This document shows positions 34,241-48,852 of a stretch of 64,000 bases of DNA, piece after piece; positions within the stretch are counted from its first letter, which is position 1; each line of letters opens with the position of its first letter. The notes beneath the pieces are model-generated. The model did not search any database, had not been told where the DNA came from, and saw nothing but the letters and a program-made list of their open reading frames with translations. Source of the DNA: Streptomyces griseorubiginosus (GTDB lineage: Bacteria; Actinomycetota; Actinomycetes; Streptomycetales; Streptomycetaceae); assembly GCF_001514195.1 (NCBI RefSeq), contig NZ_KQ948735.1, positions 1,291,413 through 1,355,412 of the forward strand, in the 5' to 3' direction. A program made the position numbers and the translations under genes.

Positions 34241-35670
34241 GACGTCCGGCACCTCTCCACGAACCGACGGGCGACACCGGGCTCCGAGGCCCAGTGCGTG
34301 TGCAGATAACTCGCGTGCACACCACGCTGTACGAAACCTTCGAGCCGCCGCCGGGGCGTCCGCACACCCCAGGCGGCGATGTCCCCGGCGCCGGGCTCCA
34401 CCACGGTCCGGTGGAACTCGTGCCCCCGCATCCGGGTCCCGGCGACGGCCAGCGCACTGTCGCTCACGGCGACGGCGTCCCGGTACCCGAGCGTGAGCGT
34501 CTCCGTCATCCGTGCCTCGGCATCCAGCACCCCGCACATCGGCTGGCCGTCCAGCTCCCGGCACAGATACAGCAGCCCGGCACACTCGGCGGCGACGGGA
34601 GCGCCGGTCTCCGCGAGGGCGGAGACGGCTTTGCGGAGGGGTTCGTTGGCGGACAGCTCAGCGGCGAAGACCTCGGGAAACCCGCCCCCGATGACCAACC
34701 CGGCCGCACCGTTCGGAAGTTGCTCATCGCGCAAGGGGTCAAAAACGACTACCTCGGCCCCGGCCGCGGTGAGCAGCTCGCTGTGCTCGGCATAGGAGAA
34801 GGTGAAGGCGGGACCACCGGCGACGGCGACCACGGGAACTGTCGAGCCCGCCGAGGTTGAATCCAGCCCGTCCGGCGTTTGAGGACGAGGCCCTTCGGGC
34901 CGACGGGGGTCTGGGGGCGCAGCCCCCAGGGCCTCAGCCGCGTCCCAGGCCGCACGCGTCAACGCGCCCGCACCCCGTGCCAGCCCGACCAACGCCTCCA
35001 GATCGCACCCTTGAGCAACCTGCTCCGCCATCGCCGCCACGGAGTCCACCGCCTCCGCCCGCCGCTCGGCGACCGGCACCAACCCCAGGTGCCGCGACGG
35101 CGTGTCCACCTGCGCCGCCCGCCGCAACACCCCGAACACCGGCACCCCGGCCGACTCCAACGCCTCCCGCAACAACGCCTCGTGCCGATCGGACGCGACC
35201 TTGTTGAGAATCACGCCCCCGACCCGCACCTCCGGATCCCACGAGGCGAACCCGTGCACCAGAGCCGCCACCGACCGGGACTGCGACGACGCGTCCACGA
35301 CCAGCACCACCGGCGCCCGCAGCAGCTTGGCGACCTGCGCGGTGGACGCCAGCTCACCCTCCCCCGCGGCCCCGTCGAACATCCCCATCACGCCCTCGAC
35401 GACGGCGATGTCGGCGCCGCGCGCCCCGTGCAGGAACAGCGGAGCCATCAACTCCGGCCCGCACAGGTACGCGTCGAGGTTCCGCCCCACCCGCCCGCTC
35501 GCGAGCGCGTGGTACCCGGGGTCGATGTAGTCCGGCCCCACCTTGTGCGGGGACACGACTAGCCCCCGCGCGGCGAACGCGGCCATCAGACCCGTGGCGA
35601 CGGTCGTCTTTCCGCTGCCCGAGGAGGGCGCGGCGATGACCAGCCGGGGGACGGAGGACGAGGAAGTCAC
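34237..35670 (-). CDS. cobB: Cobyrinic acid a,c-diamide synthase (CobB/CbiA)
   Basis: The protein has 477 residues. An ATP-binding N-domain (APSSGSGKTTVATGLMAAF, HKVGPDYIDPGYH, VMGMFDG) is followed by a glutamine amidotransferase domain (ECAGLLYLCREL with the nucleophile Cys, and a late His in VHASYLHTHW). It amidates the a and c carboxylates. Residues about 249-272 (PPDPRRPEGPRPQTPDGLDS) form a linker encoded by a Streptomyces dispersed repeat. The GTG at 35670 lies 7 bp after cobO. An upstream in-frame extension was not used. Confidence 0.94.
   Translation of the reverse strand: MTSSSSVPRLVIAAPSSGSGKTTVATGLMAAFAARGLVVSPHKVGPDYIDPGYHALASGRVGRNLDAYLCGPELMAPLFLHGARGADIAVVEGVMGMFDGAAGEGELASTAQVAKLLRAPVVLVVDASSQSRSVAALVHGFASWDPEVRVGGVILNKVASDRHEALLREALESAGVPVFGVLRRAAQVDTPSRHLGLVPVAERRAEAVDSVAAMAEQVAQGCDLEALVGLARGAGALTRAAWDAAEALGAAPPDPRRPEGPRPQTPDGLDSTSAGSTVPVVAVAGGPAFTFSYAEHSELLTAAGAEVVVFDPLRDEQLPNGAAGLVIGGGFPEVFAAELSANEPLRKAVSALAETGAPVAAECAGLLYLCRELDGQPMCGVLDAEARMTETLTLGYRDAVAVSDSALAVAGTRMRGHEFHRTVVEPGAGDIAAWGVRTPRRRLEGFVQRGVHASYLHTHWASEPGVARRFVERCRTS
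34857..34935. repeat. Dispersed repeat of a second family inside cobB
   Basis: The stretch with GTCCGGCGTTTGAGGACGAG, CTTCGGGCCGA and CTGGGGGCGCAGCCCCCAG is a dispersed element I recognise from other Streptomyces genomes, usually between genes. Here it is in frame within cobB. Confidence 0.75.
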
Positions 35671-35677
35671 GACGACA

Positions 35678-36277
35678 TCACCACTCGATGCCCCTCTGGC
35701 CCTTCTGCCCGGCGTCCATGGGGTGCTTGACCTTGGACATGTCGGTGACGAGATCGGCGAATTCGACAAGCTTCTCGGGTGCGTTCCGCCCGGTGATCAC
35801 GACATGCTGCGTCCCCGGCCGGTTCCGCAGCACCTCGACGACCTCATCGGTGTCCACCCACCCCCAGTGCATCGGGTAGGCGAACTCGTCGAGCACGTAC
35901 AGCTTGTACGTCTCGGCGGCGAGGTCCCGCTTGACCTGCTCCCAGCCCTCCCGGGCCTTCTCCTCGTTGTCCATCTGGGCATCGCGCTGGACCCAGGACC
36001 AGCCCTCACCCATCTTGTGCCAGTCGACGGACCCGCCCTCGCCGCTCGCCCCGAGCACCCGCAGCGCGTTCTCCTCGCCGACCTTCCACTTCGCCGACTT
36101 GACGAACTGGAACACCCCGATGGGCCACCCCTGGTTCCAGGCCCGCAGCGCGAGCCCGAACGCGGCGGTCGACTTGCCCTTCCCGATCCCGGTGTGCACG
36201 ACCACCAGCGGCCGGTTACGGCGCTGACGGGTCGTCAGTCCGTCGTCCGGCACGACACTCGGCTGACCCTGCGGCAT
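35678..36277 (-). CDS. cobO: Cob(I)yrinic acid a,c-diamide adenosyltransferase (CobO/BtuR)
   Basis: This 199-residue protein has P-loop GIGKGKST at 30-37 and the CobA/CobO motif YVLDEFAYPMHWGWVD, with HVVITGRNAPEKLVEFADLVTDM after it. It transfers the 5'-deoxyadenosyl group of ATP to cobalt. The ATG shares one base with the TAA of the chelatase gene upstream. Confidence 0.96.
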   Translation of the reverse strand: MPQGQPSVVPDDGLTTRQRRNRPLVVVHTGIGKGKSTAAFGLALRAWNQGWPIGVFQFVKSAKWKVGEENALRVLGASGEGGSVDWHKMGEGWSWVQRDAQMDNEEKAREGWEQVKRDLAAETYKLYVLDEFAYPMHWGWVDTDEVVEVLRNRPGTQHVVITGRNAPEKLVEFADLVTDMSKVKHPMDAGQKGQRGIEW

Positions 36278-38282
36278 TACGCGGCCCTCCTCTTCGACCC
36301 GCCCTGTACGTCCTTCACCAGCCCGGCGATCGAGTCGGCCCGCAACTCGTCCAACGTCACCGCCGTACCGCCCAGTTCACCGGCGAGCTGCCCGGCGAGC
36401 CCCAGCCGTACGGGCCCGGACTCGCAGTCGACGACGACCGAGGCGACCCCCTCCGCGGCGAACAGCCGAGCCGCCCGCCCCGCGAGAGCGACCGGCTCGG
36501 GACCGCCGGTGGCCCGGCCGTCGGTCACCACGACGACGAGCGCCCGCCGCGCGGGATCCCGCAGCCGCTCCACCCGCAGCACCTCGTGCGCCCGCAGCAG
36601 CCCCGCCGCGAGCGGGGTGCGCCCACCGGTCGGCAGGGTCTCCAGCCGGGCCGCCGCCGCGTCCACCGACGAGGTCGGCGGCAGCGCCACCTCACCCGTC
36701 GTCCCCCGGAACGTCACCAGCCCCACCTTGTCCCGCCGCTGGTACGCGTCGAGGAGCAGCGACAGCACGGCCCCCTTCACGGCGCTCATCCGCTGCCGCG
36801 CCGCCATCGACCCCGAGGCGTCGACGACGAACAGCACGAGATTGCCCTCGCGCCCCTCGCGCGTCGCCTGCCGCAGATCGTCCCGCCGTACGACGAGACC
36901 GCGCCCGGAGCGTCCACGGGCTCGCTGATGCGGCGCCGCCGCCTGCACGGTGGCCGCCAGGTGCAGCTTGGTGAGCGCCCCCTGGGGCCGCCGCGCCCCG
37001 GTCGTCCGCCCGTGCTCGGTCCGCGCCCGCGACCGCCGCCCGGCGGCACCGTCGCCCAGCCCGGGCACACTGAGCACCTTCGTCCGGAAGGGCTCGGAAG
37101 CCCGTACGGCCGACTGCTCCCCGGAACCGCCCCCGGAAGGCTGCGGCTCGCCGCCGTCACCGGCCTCCGGCTGAGCGCCGGACCCACCACCGTCGGCCTG
37201 CGGCCCGTCCGACGACGGCGGCTGCCCGCCACCCCCACCGGGCCCGTCCGGATCCGGCTGGTCATCGTCGTCGGAGCCGCCGAACTCCTCCAGCGTCTCG
37301 TCGAGCTTGTCCTCGTCGAGGCCCGGCGCGTCAAAGGGGTTGCGGCGCCTGCGGTGCGGCAGCGCGAGCAGCGCGGCCTGCCGTACGTCCTCCGCGAGCA
37401 CATCGGTCCGCCCGGCCCACGCGGCCAGCGCGGTCGCCGTGCGCGCCATCACGATGTCGGCCCGCATGCCGTCCACCTCGAACGCGGCACAGGTCGCCGC
37501 GATCTGCCGCAGCGCCCCGTCCCCGAGCCGCACCGACGGCAACAACTCCCGCGCGGCGACGACCCGTTGCCGTACGGCGGTCTCCTCGGCCGCCCAACGG
37601 GCCGCGAACCCGGCCGGATCGTCGTCGTAGGCGAGCCGCCGCCGTACGACCTCCACCCGCTGGTCCGGCTCCCGCGAGGCCGCGACCTCGACGGTCAGCC
37701 CGAACCGGTCGAGCAACTGCGGCCGCAGCTCGCCCTCTTCGGGGTTCATGGTGCCGACCAGCAGGAACTTCGAGGCGTGCCGCACGGACACGCCCTCACG
37801 CTCCACGTACGACGCCCCCATCGCGGCGGCGTCGAGAAGCAGGTCGACCAGGTGGTCGTGGAGGAGGTTGACCTCGTCGACGTAGAGGATCCCGCGGTGC
37901 GCGTCGGCCAGGAGGCCCGGTTCGAAGGCCTTCACACCCTCCGCGAGCGCCCGCTCGATGTCGAGGGCACCGACGAGCCGGTCCTCGGAGGCGCCGACGG
38001 GCAGTTCGACCATGCGGGAGGGGCGCGTGGTGCCGTTGCCGGGCTCGTGCGGTCCGTCCGGGCAGGACGGGTCGGGGGCCGCCGGGTCACAGGAGAAACG
38101 GCACCCGGCGACGACCGGGACCTCCGGCAGCAGTGCCGAAAGGGCCCGTACCGCCGTGGACTTGGCGGTGCCCTTCTCGCCCCGCACCAGCACCCCGCCG
38201 ACCGCCGGCGAGACGGCGTTGAGCAGCAGCGCGAGCCGCAGGTCGTCCTGGCCGACAACGGCCGTGAAAGGGAAGGGGGTGG

Positions 38283-38286
<4 letters not shown>
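36277..38286 (-). CDS. Chelatase ATPase/VWA fusion (ChlI-ChlD type), partner of CobN
   Basis: This 669-residue protein has an AAA+ module with Walker A GEKGTAKST at 36-44 and Walker B ILYVDEVNLLHDHLVDLLLD. A long Asp/Gly/Pro-rich linker (about 330-400) follows, then a von Willebrand A domain with MIDAS DASGS at 489-493. Such single-chain BchI/BchD-like proteins replace CobS and CobT in actinobacteria and drive cobalt insertion with CobN. The GTG at 38286 overlaps the cobN stop. Confidence 0.9.
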
Positions 38287-41935
<3,649 letters not shown>

Positions 41936-41939
<4 letters not shown>

Positions 41940-43444
41940 GCGGGCGCTCCCGGTGGAATGAAAGGCAGTCCTTGCGGCGCGCCGGACTCGATGAGCCGCC
42001 ACAGCGCGTCCGTGTCCGCGTGCTGTTCGATCAGGTCGCCGAGCCGGTCGAGCTGCTCCTCGCGCAGCGCGGCGAACGAGGTGTCGGGGGCGGGCACGAA
42101 CCGGCGGCCCGCGGCGGCCGCCACCTCCCGCAGGAAGGCCCGCCGGAAGCCGTCCGACTCCAGGGAGCCGTGCCAGTGCGTGCCCCAGGTCTGGCCGACC
42201 CGGCAGCCGTCCAGGAAGGCTTCTCCGCCGCCTACTCGGGCGACCCCGTGATGGATCTCGTACCCCTCGACCGGCTCCCCGAGGGCCTCGCCGACCGGCC
42301 GGGTGAGGGTCTTCTCCCGCGCGAACCGCACGCGGACGGGCAGCAGCCCGAGGCCGTCGACCGAGCCGGCGCGCGATTCGACCTCGTCCTCGATGTGCTC
42401 CCCGAGGATCTGGAACCCGCCGCAGATGCCGAGCACGGGCCGCCCCTCGGCGGCCCTTCTGACGAGCGCGTCCGCGAGCCCCCGCTCGCGCAGCCACGCA
42501 AGGGCCCTGACGGTGCCTCGGGTTCCGGGAATCACCACGAGATCGGCGTCGGCCAGCTCCTCCGGCCGGTCCACGAACCGCACCACGACACCCGGTTCGG
42601 CGGCCAGGGCGTCCACGTCGGTGAAGTTGGACATGAGCGGGATCGCGCAGACGGCGACCCGCAGCACGTCCTCACCCACCGGAGGACTCACGGAGGACTC
42701 CCGGACGGTGCCCCGCAGGGAGACCCTCAGCCCGTCCTCCTCGTCGATGCCGAGTCCGTGCCGGAAGGGCAGCACGCCGTACGTGTGCCGCCCGGTGAGC
42801 CCGTGGAGCATGTCGAGTCCGGGTTCCAGGAGGCTGACGTCCCCGCGGAACTTGTTGACGAGGAACCCGGCGACCAGCGCCTGGTCCTCGGGCGAGAGCA
42901 GCGCGACGGTCCCGAAGAAGGAGGCGAAGACGCCACCGCGGTCGATGTCCCCGACGACCAGCACCGGCAGTCCGGCATTGCGGGCGATGCCCATGTTGAC
43001 GATGTCGGTCCGCCGCAGATTGATCTCCGCCGGACTTCCGGCCCCCTCACAGATCACCGCGTCATACGTGCCCCGCAACTCGGCGAGGCAGTCGAGCACG
43101 GTCCCGAGCAGCTTCTGCTGCCGCCCGCCGTGATAGCCGCGCGCGCTCAGCTCGCCCACGGGCTTCCCGAGCAGCACGACCTGACTGCTCTGCTCCCCAC
43201 CGGGCTTGAGCAGCACCGGATTCATCAGCGCGGTCGGCTCGACCCGGCAGGCCTGCGCCTGCATGGCCTGCGCCCGCCCGATCTCGGCACCCTCCCTCGT
43301 CACGAACGAGTTGAGGGACATGTTCTGCGCCTTGAACGGCGCGACCTTCACTCCCTGCCGCACCAGCCACCGGCAGATCCCGGCGGTCACGACGCTCTTC
43401 CCCGCGTCGGAGGTGGTGCCGGCGACGAGAAGCCCCCCGCTCAT
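41936..43444 (-). CDS. cobQ: Cobyric acid synthase (CobQ/CbiP)
   Basis: This 502-residue protein has an N-terminal ATPase domain ([32 protein letters not shown]) and a class I glutamine amidotransferase domain with nucleophile Cys341 in [11 protein letters not shown] and a late His in [12 protein letters not shown]. It amidates carboxylates b, d, e and g. The ATG at 43444 overlaps the cobD stop. Confidence 0.96.
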
Positions 43445-44385
43445 GCCGTACGTCCCTTCCGGATCAGCCGTGCGGCGACCGCACCGGCACCGAGCGCGAG
43501 CAGCCCGACCCGCCGCGACAGCCGTACGGCACGCTCGATGTCGTACGAGGCCACAGCGCGCCCTTCCCCGTTGAGCACGGGCCGGTGCTCGACCCGCCCC
43601 CCGTACGAGAGCGTCCCGCCGAGCCGCACCCCGAGCGCCCCCGCGAAGGAGGCCTCCACGGGCCCGGCGTTGGGGCTCGGATGCTTGCCGGCGTCCTTGC
43701 GCCACGCCCGCAGGGCGCCCTGCGGATCCGCCCCGGCGACCGTCGCGAGTACGGCGGTCAGCCGGGCCCCCGGCCACCCGGCCAGGTCGTCGAGCCGGGC
43801 GGAACCCCACCCGAAACGCCGGTAGCGGACCGACTTGTGACCCACCATGGCGTCCAGCGTGTTGACGGCCCGGAACCCGAGCAGCCCCGGCACCCCAGCG
43901 ACGGCACCCCACACGAGCGCGCCCACGACGGCGTCGGAGGTGTTCTCGGCGACGGACTCCACGACGGCCCGGGCGATCCCGTCGGCGTCGAGGGCCTGCG
44001 GGTCCCGGCCGCACAGATGCGGCAGCCGTTCCCGGGCCGCCTCGACGTCCCCGGCCTCCAGCGCCCGCCCGATGAGCCGCGCCTCGCGGGCCAGCGAAGT
44101 GCCGCCCACGACGGCCCAGGTGGCGGCGGCGGTCAACGCGACGGAAGCGGTACGGGACGGACGTACGACATGCTGCGCCACGGCCCCGAGCCCCACCGCA
44201 CCGCCCACGCAGACGGCGGTGTGCAGTGCGCCCCAGCCCCGGTGGTCCCGCCACAGCACCCGCTCCACGGCACCCGCGGCCCGCCCGAACACGGCGACCG
44301 GGTGCCCGCGGCGCGGGTCACCGAGCAGGAGGTCACCGATCAGACCGGCGGCGGCGCCGTACGCGAAAACGCGATCGGCACGCAC
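43441..44385 (-). CDS. cobD: Adenosylcobinamide-phosphate synthase (CobD/CbiB)
   Basis: This 314-residue integral membrane protein attaches the aminopropanol(-phosphate) arm to adenosylcobyric acid. [51 protein letters not shown] and [27 protein letters not shown] are CbiB signatures. It starts at GTG 44385 and is the first gene after the cobalamin riboswitch. Confidence 0.95.
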   Translation of the reverse strand: MRADRVFAYGAAAGLIGDLLLGDPRRGHPVAVFGRAAGAVERVLWRDHRGWGALHTAVCVGGAVGLGAVAQHVVRPSRTASVALTAAATWAVVGGTSLAREARLIGRALEAGDVEAARERLPHLCGRDPQALDADGIARAVVESVAENTSDAVVGALVWGAVAGVPGLLGFRAVNTLDAMVGHKSVRYRRFGWGSARLDDLAGWPGARLTAVLATVAGADPQGALRAWRKDAGKHPSPNAGPVEASFAGALGVRLGGTLSYGGRVEHRPVLNGEGRAVASYDIERAVRLSRRVGLLALGAGAVAARLIRKGRTA

Positions 44386-44469
44386 CGGGTCAGCCGATCG
44401 CGGGGTCGTTCAGGTGCCTGGCAGCGCGGGTGGATCGGCAGGCGAGCATCGCGTCATGTCCTCACTCAG

Positions 44470-44640
44470 GGTGTCCACGCCCTGGTTCGACGAGTCCGGC
44501 GGCGAGAGTTCCTGGCTCCCGGGGGTGTCTACCCCGGTGACAGTGGCGGGACCGCGCCGGATTCGCACCGGCTTCCTCTCCTGCTGCCGTAAATGGCTCC
44601 GGCAGTCCACCACGGGCCTTCGAGACCCGTCAACTTGCTG
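44470..44640 (-). ncRNA. Cobalamin (AdoCbl) riboswitch
   Basis: On the minus strand the region reads GAAGCCGGTGCGAATCCGGC, then GGTCCCGCCACTGTCACCGG (the B12 box), then GAGCCAGGAACTCTCGCCGC, in the order and spacing of cobalamin riboswitches. It lies 85 bp before cobD. It should lower expression of the block when adenosylcobalamin is plentiful. The end points are approximate. Confidence 0.95.
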
Positions 44641-44692
44641 TTGACCTGCGACGGGGGAGTGTGCAGAACCCCACACGACCGGTCATGGAAGA

Positions 44693-44739
44693 ACGGCCGG
44701 GCGGGCACGGAACGGGGAGTTCCGTGCCCGCCCGGCCGT
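44693..44739. terminator. 21-bp perfect hairpin terminator
   Basis: Arms 44693-44713 and 44719-44739 are perfectly complementary with a 5-bp loop. It lies just after the small pitH2-linked gene and just before the riboswitch, insulating the cob transcript from phosphate-controlled transcription. Confidence 0.9.
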
Positions 44740-44754
44740 CGGACGAGGCGGTGG

Positions 44755-44976
44755 TCAGGCCACGATCAGATAGATCCCGTACGCCACCGCCGCCGCGCAG
44801 GCCGCGAAGCAGGCGTAGGCGCCGGTGACCGCGAGAGCGGCCGAGCCGCCCTGGGCGGTGGCCCGCTCCTGGCGGGAGAGGCCCATGATGCCGAGGGTGA
44901 ACAGGGCCACGAGGCCCACGGTGACGACGAGGCTGACGCCGAAGACGGAGCCGAGGGCTTCCCAGTCGATCTTCAT
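44755..44976 (-). CDS. Small two-helix membrane protein linked to the phosphate transporter
   Basis: This 73-residue protein has two hydrophobic segments (about 10-33 and 45-72), a short charged loop SRQERATAQ and the N-terminus MKIDWEALGSVFG. It follows pitH2 by 29 bp on the same strand and ends at a strong terminator, so it is the second gene of that operon. It may be an accessory to the Pit transporter; the function is unknown. Confidence 0.75.
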   Translation of the reverse strand: MKIDWEALGSVFGVSLVVTVGLVALFTLGIMGLSRQERATAQGGSAALAVTGAYACFAACAAAVAYGIYLIVA

Positions 44977-45005
44977 GGTGAGGCTTCCTTAGGACTGGTG
45001 CGGGC

Positions 45006-46259
<1,254 letters not shown>

Positions 46260-46295
46260 TTACCCAGGCAATCGTTCGAGGTCATTGGCATGTTG

Positions 46296-46328
46296 AAGGT
46301 AAGTAACCTGAGTGAACGGAAGATGAAC
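46296..46328 (-). promoter_or_regulatory. PHO-box-like 11-bp direct repeats upstream of pitH2
   Basis: Read on the minus strand, GTTCATCTTCC (46318-46328), GTTCACTCAGG (46307-46317) and a weaker third unit (46296-46306) are head-to-tail 11-bp units matching the PhoP consensus GTTCACC. They lie 37-69 bp before the pitH2 start. Confidence 0.75.
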
Positions 46329-46435
46329 TGAGGCAGGCCGCACGGTGACCGTAATCTCAGGCGATTGCCGGGCCCGGCCCCGCGCCCCCCGCCCGACCCA
46401 CCCGCCCCAGGCCCACGGCCTGGCAGGATCACGGC

Positions 46436-47122
46436 ATGGCTGAGGAACAGCGGGATCCGCGACACGTACAGGACAGCGGACAGGAGGAGGCGGAGGCCTG
46501 GTCCGAGCTGGTCGACACGGCCCGCCGGACGGTCTCCGACGGACTGGTCGTCGGCACCTCCGGCAACGTCTCGGTCCGGGTCGGGAACACGGTCCTGGTC
46601 ACCCCGTCCGGCGTCCCCTACGACCGCCTCACACCGGCCGACCTGACGGGCGTCGACCTCCAGGGCCGGCAGGTCCTCGGCACCCTGGTCCCCACCAGCG
46701 AACTCCCCATGCACCTCGCGGTCTACCGCAGCACCGACGCCCGCGCGATCGTCCACACCCACGCCGTGCACGCCACGGCCGTCTCCACCCTCGTCCCCGA
46801 GCTCCCGGCGATCCACTACATGACCGGCGCGCTCGGCGGCCCCGTCCGGGTCGCCCCCTACGCCACGTACGGCACCGACGAGCTGGCCGAGAACATGCTC
46901 CGGGCCCTCACCGGCCGCACCGCCTGCCTCCTCCAGAACCACGGCACGATTGCATACGGCGCGAGCCTGTCCCAGGCGTACGACCGCACGGCCCAACTGG
47001 AATGGATGTCCCACCTCTGGCTCACAGCCCGCGCGGTACCGGGCCTGACGCCTCACCTGCTGACGGAGGAGCAGGTTGCCGAGGCCGGTGAGAGGTTGCG
47101 GGGGTACGGGCAGCGGGGGTGA
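46436..47122 (+). CDS. Class II aldolase/adducin-family protein (fuculose-phosphate aldolase-like)
   Basis: This 228-residue protein has the zinc site AIVHTHAVHATAVS and a late His in LLQNHGTIAYGASLSQAYDR, with the catalytic Glu in TSELPMHLAVYR. It should cleave or isomerise a sugar phosphate such as L-fuculose-1-phosphate or ribulose phosphate. GTSGNVSVRVG near 40 is the substrate phosphate loop. No pathway partners are adjacent. Confidence 0.88.
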   Translation: MAEEQRDPRHVQDSGQEEAEAWSELVDTARRTVSDGLVVGTSGNVSVRVGNTVLVTPSGVPYDRLTPADLTGVDLQGRQVLGTLVPTSELPMHLAVYRSTDARAIVHTHAVHATAVSTLVPELPAIHYMTGALGGPVRVAPYATYGTDELAENMLRALTGRTACLLQNHGTIAYGASLSQAYDRTAQLEWMSHLWLTARAVPGLTPHLLTEEQVAEAGERLRGYGQRG

Positions 47123-47159
47123 CGGCGCCTATGGGGGTGCCGGGTGCGGTTTTCGGGCG

Positions 47160-47395
47160 GCTGCGGGTGCGTTGTGGCTGGTCGCGCAGTTCCCCGCGCC
47201 CCCGCTGCGCTGGGCTTGAGCGGGGCGCTCACTTGGGTGCCGGGTGTGGTTCGCGGGCGGGTGCGGGTCCGTTGTGGCTGGTCGCGCAGTTCCCCGCGCC
47301 CCTGGGGGCGTGCAGCGGGCCTGCGCCACGACGGATCGCCCCTTCAGGGGCGCGGGGAACTGCGCAAAACGCCCGCCCCCACCCAGCCGCAGACA
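47160..47395. repeat. Three dispersed-repeat copies in mixed orientation
   Basis: Copies of the GCGCGGGGAACTGCGC core lie at about 47160-47206 (reverse), 47253-47310 (reverse) and 47338-47395 (forward). They fill most of the 329-bp gap 47123-47451, which otherwise has no gene. Reverse and forward copies can pair to form a large cruciform. Confidence 0.85.
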
Positions 47396-47451
47396 ACCGG
47401 ACGACCCCCGCCCACTGGCCCAACCCACCCGACCCCGCGAAACTGAAACAC

Positions 47452-48639
47452 GTGCGCACTATCAAGACGAAGGCCGCCGCAGTCACCGCAACCCTGGCCG
47501 CCGGCGCCGCCGCGGCCGCCGCAGGCATCGTCGCCGGCCGCCTCGCCAGCGACGCCGGACTGAAGGCACCCCCCGGCCGCCCCCTCCCCGGTGAACCCCG
47601 CCTGACCGTGCACTCCACCGCGGCCGGCCGCATCGCCCTCACCCGCGACCTCGCCGCCCTCCGCCCCGGCACCTACGGCCTGGCAGGCGACGCCGCACAC
47701 GCCGTCGTCGGCCCCGTCCTCACCGGGGAACCCCACTCCGCCGACACCGTCGTACGCCGCCTGGAACGCGTCACCCACGGCACCCTGAAACCCGGCGACA
47801 AGGTCCATCTCACCCCGAACGCCCACGTCGGCGACCCGACGTCCGCCCTCGGCCTCGACCACACGGACGTCGAGATCCCCGGCGAACTCGGCCCCCTGCC
47901 CGCCTGGTTCGTGCCCGGCACCAGGAACACCTGGGTCATCGCGGTCCACGGCCTCGGCCCGACCCGCGAACACGCCCTGAACGTGATGGAGTTCCTGCAC
48001 CACCACCGCTTCCCGGTCCTCGCCCCCGCCTACCGCGGCGACGCCGACGCGCCCCGCCCGCCCGACGGCCTCCACCACTTCGGCGAGACCGAGTGGCGCG
48101 ACCTGGACGCCGCGATGCGCTGGGCCGTCGACCACGGCGCCCGCCAACTCGTCCTGCACGGCTGGTCCACCGGCGCCACCATGGCCCTGCGCGCCGCCGC
48201 CCGCTCCCCACTGCGCGGCCGCGTCAAGGGACTCGTCCTGGACTCCCCGGTGCTCAGCTGGGAACGCACCCTGCGCGCCCTCGCCGCCGCCCGCCACACC
48301 CCCGGCGTCCTCCTGCCGCTCGCCGTGCGCGCGGCCCAGGGCCGCACCGGCCTGCCCAGCGACCACTCCGGCCTGTACGCCGACCGGACCGTCCCCTACG
48401 CCGACCACGCGGACCGTACCGACGACATGGGCCCCGACCGGCCCCCGCCCCCCACCCTGATCTTCCACGGCCCGGACGACACGATCGCCCCCTGGGACCT
48501 CTCCCGCCGTCTCGCCGCCACGCACTCGGACCGGATCACCCTCCACACGGTCGACCAGGCCCCCCACGCGGCCATGTGGAACGCCGACCCGAGCGCCTAC
48601 GAGGAAGCACTGCGCCGCTTCCTCACGCCGCTGATGTGA
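47452..48639 (+). CDS. Alpha/beta hydrolase with N-terminal membrane anchor
   Basis: This 395-residue protein starts at GTG 47452 with a hydrophobic Ala-rich helix (about 8-28) likely to anchor it. The hydrolase domain has the oxyanion region WVIAVHGLGPTREH, nucleophile elbow GWSTGAT, acid in IFHGPDDTIAPWD and a late His in DQAPHAAMW. The triad is complete. The substrate is unknown; peptidases and esterases of this fold are common. Gene order matches conserved Streptomyces neighbours. Confidence 0.85.
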   Translation: MRTIKTKAAAVTATLAAGAAAAAAGIVAGRLASDAGLKAPPGRPLPGEPRLTVHSTAAGRIALTRDLAALRPGTYGLAGDAAHAVVGPVLTGEPHSADTVVRRLERVTHGTLKPGDKVHLTPNAHVGDPTSALGLDHTDVEIPGELGPLPAWFVPGTRNTWVIAVHGLGPTREHALNVMEFLHHHRFPVLAPAYRGDADAPRPPDGLHHFGETEWRDLDAAMRWAVDHGARQLVLHGWSTGATMALRAAARSPLRGRVKGLVLDSPVLSWERTLRALAAARHTPGVLLPLAVRAAQGRTGLPSDHSGLYADRTVPYADHADRTDDMGPDRPPPPTLIFHGPDDTIAPWDLSRRLAATHSDRITLHTVDQAPHAAMWNADPSAYEEALRRFLTPLM

Positions 48640-48670
48640 GCCCCCGGCCCCCTGATCGGGCACTCGGAGG

Positions 48671-48741
48671 GTGGTACGGACCCCCCGCCCCCACCCCGTT
48701 CCCACCCCCGGTCCCACACCTTCCGTTTAAGCCCGTACCAC
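48671..48741. promoter_or_regulatory. 9-bp inverted repeat in intergenic gap
   Basis: GTGGTACGG (48671-48679) and its complement (48733-48741) lie in the 213-bp gap after the hydrolase gene. This may be terminator or operator. Confidence 0.3.
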
Positions 48742-48852
48742 TGGCCTGATCTCGGCGTATACCCCTCCGCGCGGCCCCTGCGTCGGCCCGGCCCGTCGCC
48801 CGCGGTGACATTCCGTTTGGGTTTTCGGACCGTCAACCGGAAGACTGCACCC

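Noticed and set aside
44386-44469. Extra leader peptide between riboswitch and cobD
   Set aside because: No start codon with a ribosome site was found; the stretch is more likely the expression platform.
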